Of a stretch of 64,000 nt of DNA, positions 1-9,800 are shown piece by piece. Source of the stretch: Flavivirga abyssicola (GTDB lineage: Bacteria; Bacteroidota; Bacteroidia; Flavobacteriales; Flavobacteriaceae); the NCBI RefSeq assembly GCF_030540775.2, contig NZ_CP141266.1, positions 3,707,001 through 3,771,000 on the forward strand, in the 5' to 3' direction. The position numbers were made by a program, and so were the translations under genes. Position 1 is the first letter of the stretch, and every line of letters begins with the position of its first letter. The notes beneath the pieces were generated by a model. The model was not told the DNA's origin and ran no database searches. It worked only from the letters and a program-made list of their open reading frames with translations.

Positions 1-581
1 CCTTTTATAACTTTTACCTGCCCTTCAAAGCATTGTACTTCAAATATATTTTCTTGATTTGTTACTGTAAATGCCGTACCTAATACAGTTACACTGCCAA
101 TATTTGTAAGAACTTTAAAAGTATTCCCTTTATTTACTCTAAAAAATGCTTCTCCTTTTAAATTTACAACTCTATCCTTTATCCATTTTTTCTTTTTATA
201 CTTTAGGGTTGATTTAGCATTTAACGTAATAGAAGACTTATCAGGCATTACAATTGCTAACCGTTCGCCATAATCTGTATTAATAATTTCGTTCTGGTTA
301 AAGAAAAAAGTTATTCCCAAAATTAGAATAACTGAAGCGGCAATTGCAAATGTATATTGTAGTGTTTTTACCTTTTGCCTTTTTCTTTCATAAATCTTTT
401 GTTGAGTCCTTTTATAGGTTTCTTCTTTGTCATAAGATGGAATTTCTAGTATTTCAGTACCTTTCAGTATCAAATCATATAGCTTAAAATCGTCAGTCTT
501 TTCGAATACTATTTTTTCCTCATCCGAAAGTTTATTTTCTAACCATTTTGCCAAAAATCTATCGTCATTAAATAGTTTCAT
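1..581 (-). CDS. FecR-family anti-sigma factor, 3' part outside window
   Basis: This reading frame starts with ATG at 581 and runs off the left edge, so only about 193 residues are visible. The N-terminal part (start MKLFNDDRFLAKWLENKLS) is the short cytoplasmic domain that binds an ECF sigma factor. One membrane segment lies at about residues 80-97 (ASVILILGITFFF). After it comes a FecR-type periplasmic domain with the typical pieces YGERLAIVMPDKSSITLNAKS and VVNLKGEAFFRV. It begins 21 bp after the stop of the sigma-factor gene, so the two form a sigma/anti-sigma operon. In Bacteroidota such pairs normally control a SusC-like receptor gene, which would lie to the left of the window. The family call is strong; the polysaccharide or siderophore controlled cannot be told. 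Confidence 0.88.
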   Translation of the reverse strand, partial: MKLFNDDRFLAKWLENKLSDEEKIVFEKTDDFKLYDLILKGTEILEIPSYDKEETYKRTQQKIYERKRQKVKTLQYTFAIAASVILILGITFFFNQNEIINTDYGERLAIVMPDKSSITLNAKSTLKYKKKKWIKDRVVNLKGEAFFRVNKGNTFKVLTNIGSVTVLGTAFTVTNQENIFEVQCFEGQVKVIK

Positions 582-602
582 CTAGTTAGTTGTGTTGTTA
601 GT

Positions 603-1124
603 TTAAATTTTTTCTCCAATTTTACTCCTCAGTTTTAATAAAGCGAGGTGCATCCTTCGTTCAACAGCTTTTTGTGTTATTCCTACAATCTCAGCAATTT
701 CTTTGTATGTTTTTTTGTCTTTTCTGCTCAATAAAAATACTTCTCTCTCTTTTACGGGTAACTCGTTTATACTTTTTGTTAGTAACACCATAAATTCTTT
801 TTCTTCCATTATAAAATCGGGACTTTCTTTATTGACATAATTTGATTTTAAATGTACTTTGTAATTTAATTTTACTTTTTCATGTTTTATTAAATTATAA
901 AAAGTGTTTTGGGCTACTTTCATTACATAAGACTTTGCTTTGCTAAATAGTACTTGTTTACAATTTAACCAAAGTTTTACAAATGCGTCTTGTGTAATAT
1001 CTTCTGCTTTCGAAATATCTCCGCATTTATAGTAAACAAAGTTTCTGATGACTTCTGAATAATCTTCAAAAATTATCTTAAAATTTTTTTCTTCGCATAC
1101 AGACTTTTGATTTTGAGGCATCAT
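603..1124 (-). CDS. ECF-type RNA polymerase sigma-70 factor (FecI-like)
   Basis: A 173-residue extracytoplasmic-function sigma factor. Region 2 is at about residues 15-55, including GDISKAEDITQDAFVKLW, and binds core polymerase and the -10 element. Region 4, a helix-turn-helix that reads the -35 element, is at about residues 115-165 (INELPVKEREVFLLSR and TYKEIAEIVGITQKAVE). The length is normal for the family. The gene is followed after 21 bp by the FecR-like anti-sigma gene, so it is probably held inactive until a signal passes through a TonB-dependent receptor. Two ATG codons are adjacent at the start (MMP), and either could be used. Confidence 0.92.
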   Translation of the reverse strand: MMPQNQKSVCEEKNFKIIFEDYSEVIRNFVYYKCGDISKAEDITQDAFVKLWLNCKQVLFSKAKSYVMKVAQNTFYNLIKHEKVKLNYKVHLKSNYVNKESPDFIMEEKEFMVLLTKSINELPVKEREVFLLSRKDKKTYKEIAEIVGITQKAVERRMHLALLKLRSKIGEKI

Positions 1125-1481
1125 CTATGGTATAGTTTTGAAATTAAATATACGAGAGTAGGATACCTCTTAGTTTATTATATATAACACTTATAAAATA
1201 AACAACAATTGAATTTGTAAATACCCTATTCAAATTATTAAAAAATTAAATTAAAGTTAAAAAATGAACTTAGCTATTTAATTATATCCTGATGGGAGAG
1301 AGAATTAGGATAATATTATATACTATGCTATTGTAGCACATAATAATTTCAAATATAGGTACGATTTTTTTTTATTGAGCAGATAAATTATTCTTATTGG
1401 TGGTCATATTGTTCTTTGTTTAATCATAAAAAGAAAAACACCAATGGGAAATACCCTTATAATAACCTGATATAGTGTTTT
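1125..1481. other. intergenic region without a recognised gene
   Basis: About 357 bp of very AT-rich sequence between the sigma-factor gene and the aldose epimerase gene, both transcribed to the left. It should hold the sigma-factor promoter and the end of the epimerase operon. A weak inverted repeat (AAAACAC near 1435 and GTGTTTT near 1475) could act as a terminator. I see no convincing ORF or RNA gene. Confidence 0.4.
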
Positions 1482-2657
1482 TTAATTTTTTTCTACCTTA
1501 AATTTATATATACACGTAGATTTATATGTTTCACCAGGTTCTAATAATGTAGAAGGGAAGTTTGGATGATTTGGAGAATCGGGAAAGTGCTGTGTCTCCA
1601 GACAAAATGCACTTCTGGATACATAAGGTTTACCACTTTTTCCAATAGTTTCACCATTTAAAAAATTACCTGTATAAAATTGAATACCTGGTTCGTTGGT
1701 ATAAACTTCCATAACTCTTCCGCTATTTGGTTCAACTACTTTTGCGACTAAATTAATTCCATATTTATCTTTAGACTTATCATTTAAAACAAAATTATGA
1801 TCATAACCTTTTCCATATAAAAGTTGCTGATTTTTTGTGTTTATATCTTTGCCAATCGGTTTTAGACTAACAAAATTAAACGGTGTTTCTTTAACTTTAG
1901 CTATTTCACCTGTTGGTATTGAACTTTTGTTTATTGGTGTATAATAGTCTGCATTTATCATCAATAAATGTTTGTTTATACTTGTATTACCTTCTCCAGA
2001 TAGATTAAAAAACGGGTGATGGGTAAGGTTGATGATCGTTGTTTTATCAGTTGTAGCGAAATAATTTACCGTTAATTCATTATTGTCCGTTAATTTAAAA
2101 TTTACGCTAACTTTTAAATTTCCAGGGTATCCTTCTTCTAAATCTTTTGAGGTTCTATAAAACTCAATGTCATTGCTAGAAACTTTACCAACATTCCAAA
2201 TAACATTATTAAAGCCTTTATGTCCACCATGTAAATGATGCTCTCCGCTATTGGTAGTTAGTCTAAATTCTTCTTGATTGATTAGAACACTACCTTTAGC
2301 TATTCTGTTACCATATCGGCCAATTATAGAACCAAAATATTTTGCCTGCGGTTTTAAATAATCGTTGATTGAAGAAAAACCTAAGACGATATCTTTGAAG
2401 TTACCATTAGAGTCAGGTACATGTAAAGACACTATTCGTAAACCAAAATTGGTAATGGTAGCTTCTAAACCATTCTTGTTTTTTAAATAAAAGAGTTTTG
2501 TTTTTTTTCCGTCTATATTTTTTTCAAACTGCTTTGGATCTAATTTCGATTTAGTACTAATAAGAGAATTACTATCGGTGTGTATTGGTTTTGAGTTTTC
2601 TTTGCAATTAAAAAGAACTATTAAAATAATAAAACAAAAAACAAATTTGTTAGCCAT
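1482..2657 (-). CDS. galM: Exported aldose 1-epimerase (mutarotase), lipoprotein
   Basis: A 391-residue GalM-family protein that interconverts alpha and beta anomers of free sugars. The N-terminus is a lipoprotein signal (hydrophobic stretch ending in LFNC at about residues 15-18), so it is exported and probably anchored in a membrane, unlike cytosolic GalM. Family motifs are present: GEHHLHGGHKGFNN, HHPFFNLSG, YDHNFVL and the C-terminal LETQHFPDSPNHPNFP, which carries the catalytic glutamate. It is the last gene of the minus-strand operon kduI-kduD-DUF4861-galM, 41 bp after the DUF4861 gene. In this context it probably speeds mutarotation of sugars released by the PUL enzymes. The family call is firm; the sugar is not known. 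Confidence 0.9.
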   Translation of the reverse strand: MANKFVFCFIILIVLFNCKENSKPIHTDSNSLISTKSKLDPKQFEKNIDGKKTKLFYLKNKNGLEATITNFGLRIVSLHVPDSNGNFKDIVLGFSSINDYLKPQAKYFGSIIGRYGNRIAKGSVLINQEEFRLTTNSGEHHLHGGHKGFNNVIWNVGKVSSNDIEFYRTSKDLEEGYPGNLKVSVNFKLTDNNELTVNYFATTDKTTIINLTHHPFFNLSGEGNTSINKHLLMINADYYTPINKSSIPTGEIAKVKETPFNFVSLKPIGKDINTKNQQLLYGKGYDHNFVLNDKSKDKYGINLVAKVVEPNSGRVMEVYTNEPGIQFYTGNFLNGETIGKSGKPYVSRSAFCLETQHFPDSPNHPNFPSTLLEPGETYKSTCIYKFKVEKN

Positions 2658-2698
2658 AATATTTAGTTAGAAAAGTATATCGCATAAATTTATACTTT

Positions 2699-3868
2699 TC
2701 AATTAAGAGTTACCTCTATTGGCATATTTATTTTTTTAGAAAATAGTTTTAAATACGCTTCCCATTCCTGTTTGGTAGCAAACTGCTCGCTTTCTTTCCA
2801 AGTAAATCCAGCATAGTAAGTCACTTCATTATCTATAACCTTTAAGTTTATATAAGCATTGCTTTCGTCCACATTATCAGTATGATACGTTTCATGGTTT
2901 ATAAAATATTTTTTTGGGGTTAAAATAGCAGTCCCTAACTCAGAACCCTTGTGAGGTTGCCAGTAACTTACCCAAGCATTTTCATTATTACCACTTACTT
3001 CACCATCCTTTTCGTGGAGTGTTAAACCAACAGAAATTGTTTTAGTCCCTTCAATTTTAGTTTCAAACTTAGATAGGTTACTACCATAATCTAAACTTAC
3101 AATTTTACTTTCTGTAATTTGATTGCCTCCTGCATCCCAATTAGCATATTCTAAATAGAAACGTGTTCTTAGCGGACCCGTAGTGATGGTTTTCCATTTG
3201 ATAAAGTTTTTAGAGTAATAATAAGTACTATCTTTTTTAACAGCAATACCACCAACTCCTCTGCTTATACCCACATGAAAATTATCTAATCCTTCACCGT
3301 GGTCTATATGATAGCTTCCAATGTTTTCGTCATTTTCTTTATACCATTTATTGATTATGGGATATTCAACTTTTTTCAGCCAAGCATCTACACCACTTGA
3401 AAGTGTGCCTCCTTTAATACCATCTTCTGCCATTTTTTGTGCAACAGGACCAAAGACACGAAATGCGACTCTATTATTTTCCCAAGCATAATCATCAGTA
3501 CGTTCAGGTATAAAACGGGAATAGCAATAATCCATAGCTTTAGGTTTTTCTTTCTCAGTGATTTGAATTACAGCATATTTTTTTTCTGATTTAGGAGCTA
3601 TTTTAGGTTGAAATAATAATTGGTCAAACACACCATCATCATCAATATCTACCATTTGAGTGATTTGAAGTTTATTAGTTTCAATATCACGAATTCCAAT
3701 AGTTGATAAATCGTCAACACCTAAAAATGCTTTTGTGAGTTCAACTGTTTCAAAAGTTCTTTCAATATTGAGCGTATTTTTAACAACAATTATTTTATCA
3801 GCTTTTTTCTGTGAACAGCCTGATAAAAAGACAATTAACAAAACATATAATAACTTATAAATTCTCAT
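2699..3868 (-). CDS. DUF4861-family lipoprotein
   Basis: A lipoprotein of about 389 residues when started at the ATG at 3868. The reading frame also contains an ATG at 3931, but that would overlap the end of kduD. The 3868 start gives a clean signal peptide (MRIYKLLYVLLIVFLSGC) with lipobox LSGC, so it is preferred. The body resembles the DUF4861 family, found mainly in Bacteroidota uronate-polymer loci and lacking a settled reaction. Visible landmarks are DIDDDGVFDQLLFQP near the N-terminus, FRVFGPVAQKMAEDGIKGG in the middle and a C-terminal YYAGFTWKESEQF. It lies 28 bp after kduD. Its place between kduD and an epimerase suggests work on an unsaturated or keto uronate outside the cytoplasm, which is inference only. 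Confidence 0.8.
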   Translation of the reverse strand: MRIYKLLYVLLIVFLSGCSQKKADKIIVVKNTLNIERTFETVELTKAFLGVDDLSTIGIRDIETNKLQITQMVDIDDDGVFDQLLFQPKIAPKSEKKYAVIQITEKEKPKAMDYCYSRFIPERTDDYAWENNRVAFRVFGPVAQKMAEDGIKGGTLSSGVDAWLKKVEYPIINKWYKENDENIGSYHIDHGEGLDNFHVGISRGVGGIAVKKDSTYYYSKNFIKWKTITTGPLRTRFYLEYANWDAGGNQITESKIVSLDYGSNLSKFETKIEGTKTISVGLTLHEKDGEVSGNNENAWVSYWQPHKGSELGTAILTPKKYFINHETYHTDNVDESNAYINLKVIDNEVTYYAGFTWKESEQFATKQEWEAYLKLFSKKINMPIEVTLN

Positions 3869-3896
3869 ATTCTCAAAAGGATTAATAAAAGTTTGA

Positions 3897-4691
3897 CTAA
3901 CTTTCGTTTGAAGGTTTTCCAATAGTGGCAAGTATACCTCCGTCTACATAAATAATTTGACCATTAACAAAATTACTCGCTTTAGAAGCTAAAAATACGG
4001 CAGCACCTTGTAAATCATCTGGATCTCCCCATCTGCCAGCAGGTGTTCTTCCTACAATAAAATCGTTAAAAGGATGCCCATCAACGCGAATGGGGGCTGT
4101 TTGGCTGGTTGCAAAATAACCAGGTCCGATACCGTTAATTTGAATATTATGCTTAGCCCATTCCGTAGCCATATTTCGAGTTAACATTTTTAAGCCTCCT
4201 TTGGCTGCGGCATAAGCACCAACAGTATTTCTTCCCAATTCGCTCATCATAGAACAAATGTTAATAATCTTTCCTTCTTTTCTGGAAATCATGCCTTTAA
4301 CAACATGTTTTGACACGATAAACGGACTTACTAAGTCTACCTTTAAAACCTGCTCAAAATCGGCAACTTCCATGTCTTCCAAAGGTGTTCTTTTTATAAT
4401 TCCGGCATTGTTTACAAGGATGTCTATCGTACCAACTTCGGTCTGAATTTTTTCAATGTTCTTTATAACCTGAGCTTCATCAGTAACATCAAAAAGATAG
4501 CCATAGGCATTTAATCCTAAAGATTTATATTGAGCTACGGCATTATTCAGCTTTTCTTGAGAGGAAGCTCCGTTTATAACTAATTTTGCGCCAGCATTAC
4601 CCAAACCAATAGCCATGGCTTGTCCTAATCCATGAGTACCTCCAGTAATTAAGGCCACCTTTCCTTTTAAATCAAATAAGTTTATTGACAT
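3897..4691 (-). CDS. kduD: KduD-like 2-deoxy-D-gluconate 3-dehydrogenase (SDR family)
   Basis: A 264-residue short-chain dehydrogenase/reductase, cytosolic. The nucleotide-binding motif TGGTHGLGQ is at about residues 17-25, the NNAG motif near 92, and the catalytic YAAAKGG (Tyr-x-x-x-Lys) near 159-165. In the pectin, alginate and glycosaminoglycan pathways KduD reduces 3-deoxy-D-glycero-2,5-hexodiulosonate, made by KduI, to 2-keto-3-deoxygluconate (KDG). The assignment rests on SDR motifs plus position: it starts only 2 bp after the kduI stop, and this kduI-kduD pairing is classical. The downstream kinase and aldolase for KDG are not in this window. Confidence 0.9.
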   Translation of the reverse strand: MSINLFDLKGKVALITGGTHGLGQAMAIGLGNAGAKLVINGASSQEKLNNAVAQYKSLGLNAYGYLFDVTDEAQVIKNIEKIQTEVGTIDILVNNAGIIKRTPLEDMEVADFEQVLKVDLVSPFIVSKHVVKGMISRKEGKIINICSMMSELGRNTVGAYAAAKGGLKMLTRNMATEWAKHNIQINGIGPGYFATSQTAPIRVDGHPFNDFIVGRTPAGRWGDPDDLQGAAVFLASKASNFVNGQIIYVDGGILATIGKPSNES

Positions 4692-4693
4692 CG

Positions 4694-5536
4694 TTATCTT
4701 AATTTATTAATTTCACAAACATCCATATCGCCATAGTCTAGGTTTTCGCCAGCCATTCCCCATATAAAACTATAACTGCTAGTTCCAGAACCAGAATGTA
4801 TGGACCATGGTGGAGAGATAACAGCTTCATTATTAGCCATCCAAATATGTCTGGTTTCTTGAGTTTCGCCCATAAAATGACAAACGGCTTGGTCTTTTGG
4901 TACTTCAAAGTAAAAATAGACTTCCATTCTTCTGTCGTGAACATGTGCAGGCATAGTATTCCAAGAACTACCGGATTTTATAGTAGTCATACCCATTTGT
5001 AATTGGCAAACATCCACAACACTATTTACGATGTATTTTCTTAAAGTACGTGCATTTGCAGTTTCTGGAGCCCCTAGTTCGATAACTTCTACGTCATTTA
5101 CACCAATTTTTTTATTCGGAAAGGCTTTGTGGGCAGGGGTGGAGTTTAGGTAAAATTCTGCTGGATGTTCAGATTGGCCACTTGAAAATGTAACATTTTT
5201 ATTTCCTTGGCCTAAGTATAACGCTTCTCGGTGTTCCAAAACATATGTTTTTCCATCAACAGAAACAGTTCCTTTTTGTCCAACATTAATAATTCCCATT
5301 TCTCGTCTTTCAAGGAAAAACTCAGATTTCAATTCATCAAGAGTTTCTAAATTTATTGCTTTATTTATTGGAACAACACCACCTACCATAAATCTATCAT
5401 AATGAGAATATGTCCAACTTATAACATCTTTACTCATTAAGTTCTTTACCAAAAACTCATCTCTAAGCTCGGTAGTATCCATTCTTTTTACTTCTCTGGG
5501 AGATGCTGCATATCTAACATCACAATTTGTACTCAT
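4694..5536 (-). CDS. kduI: 5-dehydro-4-deoxy-D-glucuronate isomerase KduI
   Basis: A 280-residue cupin-type isomerase that converts 4-deoxy-L-threo-5-hexosulose uronate, the form taken by unsaturated uronates after release, into 3-deoxy-D-glycero-2,5-hexodiulosonate. The zinc site is visible as AHVHDRRMEVYFYFE (two His and a Glu) near residues 196-205, with a fourth ligand in SIHSGSGTSSYSF. The C-terminal WGMAGENLDYGDMD is typical of KduI. Length matches the well-known enterobacterial enzyme of about 278 residues. It is the first gene of the minus-strand operon, and the palindrome at 5584-5605 lies 48 bp upstream of its start, so the LacI regulator next door very likely controls it. Confidence 0.95.
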   Translation of the reverse strand: MSTNCDVRYAASPREVKRMDTTELRDEFLVKNLMSKDVISWTYSHYDRFMVGGVVPINKAINLETLDELKSEFFLERREMGIINVGQKGTVSVDGKTYVLEHREALYLGQGNKNVTFSSGQSEHPAEFYLNSTPAHKAFPNKKIGVNDVEVIELGAPETANARTLRKYIVNSVVDVCQLQMGMTTIKSGSSWNTMPAHVHDRRMEVYFYFEVPKDQAVCHFMGETQETRHIWMANNEAVISPPWSIHSGSGTSSYSFIWGMAGENLDYGDMDVCEINKLR

Positions 5537-5583
5537 AATTTTAAAATCTTTTGTGTTTTGTGTAAAAGTAATAAAATATATTA

Positions 5584-5605
5584 AAAATACAATCGATTGT
5601 ATTTT
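5584..5605. promoter_or_regulatory. Operator-like perfect palindrome between kduI and the LacI gene
   Basis: A perfect 22-bp inverted repeat with core ACAATCGATTGT and a central CG, the typical layout of a LacI-family operator. It lies in the 126-bp gap between the divergent kduI operon and the LacI-family gene, upstream of both, and close to the -33 region of the likely LacI promoter. It is the best candidate site for autoregulation and control of kduI-kduD-DUF4861-galM. Confidence 0.75.
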
Positions 5606-5623
5606 AAGTTTTGTATATATTTG
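5597..5623 (+). promoter_or_regulatory. Probable promoter of the LacI-family gene
   Basis: TATATTTG at 5616-5623 fits the Bacteroidota -7 element TAnnTTTG. A TTG at 5597-5599 could serve as the -33 element, although the spacing (16 bp) is a little short. The -33 side lies inside the palindromic operator, so bound repressor would block this promoter. Confidence 0.45.
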
Positions 5624-5662
5624 TTTTTATATATTTATCCTCTTAAAAGTTTAAATTTCTAA

Positions 5663-6682
5663 ATGGGCAAAGGTAAAGCAACAATACATGACATTTCTAA
5701 TGCCTTGGGCATTGATAGTTCTACGGTATCAAGAGCCTTAAACGATAGCCCCAGAGTTTCAAAAAAAACAAAAAAGCGCATACTAGATAAAGCAAATGAG
5801 CTTGGATACCTTCGGAACAGTTTGGCGTCTAATTTACGAACCAATAAAACCCAAACTATTGCCGTTGTTTTGCCAAGAGTTTCAAGACACTTTTTTGCGA
5901 CAGTGATTGCAGGTATTGAGGAAACGGCATACGAAGCAGGTTACAATGTTATTATTTGTCAATCTTTAGATAATCTCAAAAGAGAAAAGAAAATAATGAA
6001 TACGTTAATATCGAATCGTGTTGACGGTATTATGATTTCCATAGCTATGGAAACCACAAGTTATGAGCATTTTGAAGCCTATAGGGATTTAGAAAAACCA
6101 ATCGTTTTTTTTGATAGACCATGTGCTTTAAAAGATTGTTACAATATTAAAATAGATAATTTTCAAGCAAGCTATAATGCTACAGAACATTTAATCTCTA
6201 AAGGCTGCAGGCACATTGTACATTTATCGGGTTCTCAGGATATTGAGCTTTACAGGCAACGAAAAAAAGGCTATATAGAGGCTTTAATTAAACATGGCAT
6301 TGAGGTTAATCCAAATTATATTTTTGAGTCCAATTTATCAGAACAAGACGGAATAGCATCTGCAAAGAAAATCCTTGAATTAAATACAATAGATGGCATT
6401 TATTCGGCTAATGATACTTCGGCAATAAGCGCTATACAATATTTAAAAAGTCAAAATATAAAAATCCCGGAAGATATTGCGGTTGTGGGGTTCAATAACG
6501 ACCCTATTTCTGCAGTTATAGACCCATCTTTAACGACTATAAATCAACCAGCATTTCAAATGGGTAAAATAGCTTCAACTTTATTATTAGATCAGATTAA
6601 CAATGAATTTAGCAGCACTAAAATAGTATCTAAAGTTTTGGATTCTGAATTAATTATAAGAAACTCTTCAAAAAGAATTTAA
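5663..6682 (+). CDS. LacI/GalR-family transcriptional regulator
   Basis: A 339-residue repressor-type regulator. The N-terminal helix-turn-helix is at about residues 5-50 (ATIHDISNALGIDSSTVSRAL), followed by the hinge helix (SLASNLRTNKT). The rest is a periplasmic-binding-protein-like sugar sensor, with DGIMISIAMET, FFDRPC and the C-terminal VVGFNNDPISAVIDPSLTTI typical of the family. It is divergent from kduI and shares the palindrome at 5584-5605 with it. The effector is probably a uronate intermediate such as KDG or a keto-deoxy uronate, by analogy with KdgR-like control; this is inference. Confidence 0.93.
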   Translation: MGKGKATIHDISNALGIDSSTVSRALNDSPRVSKKTKKRILDKANELGYLRNSLASNLRTNKTQTIAVVLPRVSRHFFATVIAGIEETAYEAGYNVIICQSLDNLKREKKIMNTLISNRVDGIMISIAMETTSYEHFEAYRDLEKPIVFFDRPCALKDCYNIKIDNFQASYNATEHLISKGCRHIVHLSGSQDIELYRQRKKGYIEALIKHGIEVNPNYIFESNLSEQDGIASAKKILELNTIDGIYSANDTSAISAIQYLKSQNIKIPEDIAVVGFNNDPISAVIDPSLTTINQPAFQMGKIASTLLLDQINNEFSSTKIVSKVLDSELIIRNSSKRI

Positions 6683-6752
6683 GCACTAACCAAAAAGGAT
6701 TATAATCAGACTAAGGCCTCTATAAGAGGGACATTTTGATTTTAGTCAGGCT

Positions 6753-6776
6753 AATTTACCCCCTCTAATAAATTAA
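6753..6776 (+). promoter_or_regulatory. Conserved AATTTACCCCCT element, copy A
   Basis: AATTTACCCCCT begins 91 bp before the start codon of susC pair 1 and is followed by an AT-rich stretch with another AATT. Related copies lie upstream of three other PUL genes (15685, 30907, 34184). This makes it a likely binding site for the PUL's hybrid two-component regulator. The match is seen directly; the binding protein is inferred. Confidence 0.55.
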
Positions 6777-6843
6777 ATTGTAACCCAATTTATACTATTG
6801 GTTTCAGTCATTTGTATTATAAACTAATTTAAAACTCAAACTT

Positions 6844-9800
6844 ATGATTAAAACTAAACTCAAAATTTTAACCAAACATTTAGCTCAGCTTTTTCTATTA
6901 GTGCTATGTTTGGGTATGACGGCACATGGTCAAACTAGAGTAACCGGTACTGTTGAAGATGAATCAGGAATACCAATTGCAGGTGTTAATATTATTGAAA
7001 TTGGTACACAAAATGGTGTTGTTACAGGCTTTGATGGTAATTTCGAAATAAACCTTGTAAACAGCCCATCTGAACTTTTATTTACGTTTTTGGGGTATAA
7101 GGACCAGAAAAAAACAGTTTCTGGTAATGAAAACCTAAAAATTATTATCCAAGAAGATTTAGCACAGTTAGATGAAATTGTAGTCGTAGGTTACGGAACA
7201 GCAAAACGAAGTGATTTAACAGGTGCTCTTACGTCGGTATCATCAAAAGATTTTGACAAGCAACCCTTAAATGATGTGAGTCAAGCATTACAAGGTAGGG
7301 CAGCCGGTGTACAAGTTACTCAAACCAGTGGAGTACCTGGTGGGGCTTTTAAAATACGAATTCGTGGTGCAAATTCCATAACAGGAAGTAATGAACCTTT
7401 ATACGTTGTTGATGGGCAATTTGTAGATATTTCTACAATTAATGTGAATGATATTGCATCTATGGAAGTTTTAAAAGATGCCTCTTCAACGGCTATTTAC
7501 GGAACTAGAGGAGCTAACGGTGTTGTTTTAATAACCACAAAAAAAGGACGTACAGGTAAAGCAAAAATTAATGTAGATGTCTTTACAGGAATTTCCAATG
7601 TAACTCAAAAATTAGATATAATGAATGCCGCAGAGTTTGCCGAAGGTGTAAACTTTTCTGATGGTACAGAAGTTTTTACTGCTCAGGAAATAGCAGACTT
7701 AAGAGCCAATGGAGGTGAAGATTGGCAAGAATTATTATTTCAAACAGGATATTTTAACAACGTACAGATTTCTGCCAGTGGCGGAAGCGAAAATGTGGAT
7801 TATTATCTTTCAGGAAACTATTATGATGCAGATGGAACAGTCATAAATCAGAATTTTAAACGATTAAATTTAAGATCTAATTTAAATGCTAAACTATCAG
7901 AAAGATTAAAAGTAGGTCTTAACCTTAATTTAGGTAGAGAAGTGGGGACTGGCGTTAGAGCAGATTTAGGTGTTGGATTATCGTTTGATCCTGCAACAAG
8001 AGCCTTTGATGAAGATGGAAATTATAATTTTAACTCAACAAGAAACTTAGCGACCTCACAAACCAATCCTCTAGTAGCAGTTGAAAACAATTTTAGGGAA
8101 AATGCCATAGATCGTGTTAGTGTTAATGCTAATATTAACTGGGATATTGCTAAAAATTTAGTATTTAATACTTCCGCAGGTATTGTTAAATCCGAAAGGC
8201 ATTTTAATACCTACGCGCCTTTAATTTCCAGTAACAATGGTAGGGCAAATGTGGATAATATTTATTTAACAAACCTATTTAATACCAATAGATTAACATA
8301 TTCTGTAGATATTAATGAAAATAATAGCTTAAAAATAGATGCGATACATGAGTTGGTAATGGATAAATTTAATCGCGTAGAAATTGATGCGAGTGATTTT
8401 TTTACAGATGTTGTCTCCTTTAAAGATTTATCTGCAGCCAATGTACAAACTGTTCAAAATAATGAGAATAATAGGGATTTAGAGTCTTTTTTAGGACGTA
8501 TAAACTACTCGTTATTTAACAAGTATTTATTCACGGCTTCTTTTAGAGCAGATGGAACTAGTGTTTTTCAAAAAGATAAATGGGGATATTTCCCCTCAGC
8601 CTCTTTTGCTTGGAAAATATCCGAAGAAAGCTTTATAAAAAACATAGAAACTATAAACAATCTTAAACTAAGATTGAGTTATGGACAAGTTGGAAATCAG
8701 GGTATTTCCCCTTTTGGTACCAGATCCAGAGCCGTGTTGAATGAAGATATCAACTACCCGTTTAATGGTACTTTATCAACCGGTGTAGCACCTTCAAACA
8801 GAGTAGCTAATCCAGATTTAACTTGGGAAACTACCGAGCAAATAAATACAGGTTTTGATTTAGGACTGTTAAATTCTGCAATCACACTTTCTTTCGATTA
8901 CTACAAGAAAAACACAACAGATTTATTATTAGATACTCAGTTGCCTCAATTTGTAGGTCCAACGAGAAAGTTTGTTAATGCCGGAGAAGTTGAGAATAAT
9001 GGGTTTGAAATAACTTTAGGCACAAGAATATTACAAAATGATAACTGGCGTATAAATTCTACATTAAGCCTTTCAAGTAATAAAAACAAAGTATTGTCAT
9101 TAAACGACGATTTAGAATTTTTAGTAGTTGGAGATGAAATTAGAGCAAATACATTCCCTGTAAACCCGACTAGAGTTGAAGTTGGATTGCCTATTAGTAC
9201 GTTTAGAGGGTATATTTTCGAAGGTGTATATCAAATAGGAGAAGAAGCAGAGGCCGCCATATATAATAAAGTACCTGGAGATGCAAAGTACAGGGATATT
9301 AACAACGATGATGCTATTACTACTGATGATATTACAACCGTAGGTGATGGTAATGCAGACTTTACCTGGGGATGGAATTGGGATGTAGGCTATAAAAATT
9401 GGAACTTGAATTTTGTACTTACAGGGTCTCAAGGAAATGATATTTATAACCTACAACGCGCTAGGTTAATGGCGTTAGGGGCTCAACAGTTTCATGCTGT
9501 TCATGGAGATTATAGAAACAGATGGACTCCAAATAACCCAAGTAATATTCCTTCTGGGAGAGATGGTACAGAAATTTTATCCTCACAATTTATAGAAGAT
9601 GGGTCATATATCACTATGAAAAACATAGCGCTAAGCTATAATGTTGATACTAAACTTTTAGGTAAGTTAGGTTTAAGTAGTGCTAGATTGTATACAAGTG
9701 TTGAAAATTTATTCACAATTACTGATTATTCTGGGTTTGATCCAGAAGCTACAGCATCAGTAAGTAATCAAGATGCAGACGTTGGTATTGATTATAATAC

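Noticed and set aside
3869-3931. Longer N-terminus for the DUF4861 protein
   Set aside because: It would overlap kduD and hide the lipoprotein signal; the ATG at 3868 gives a proper signal peptide.
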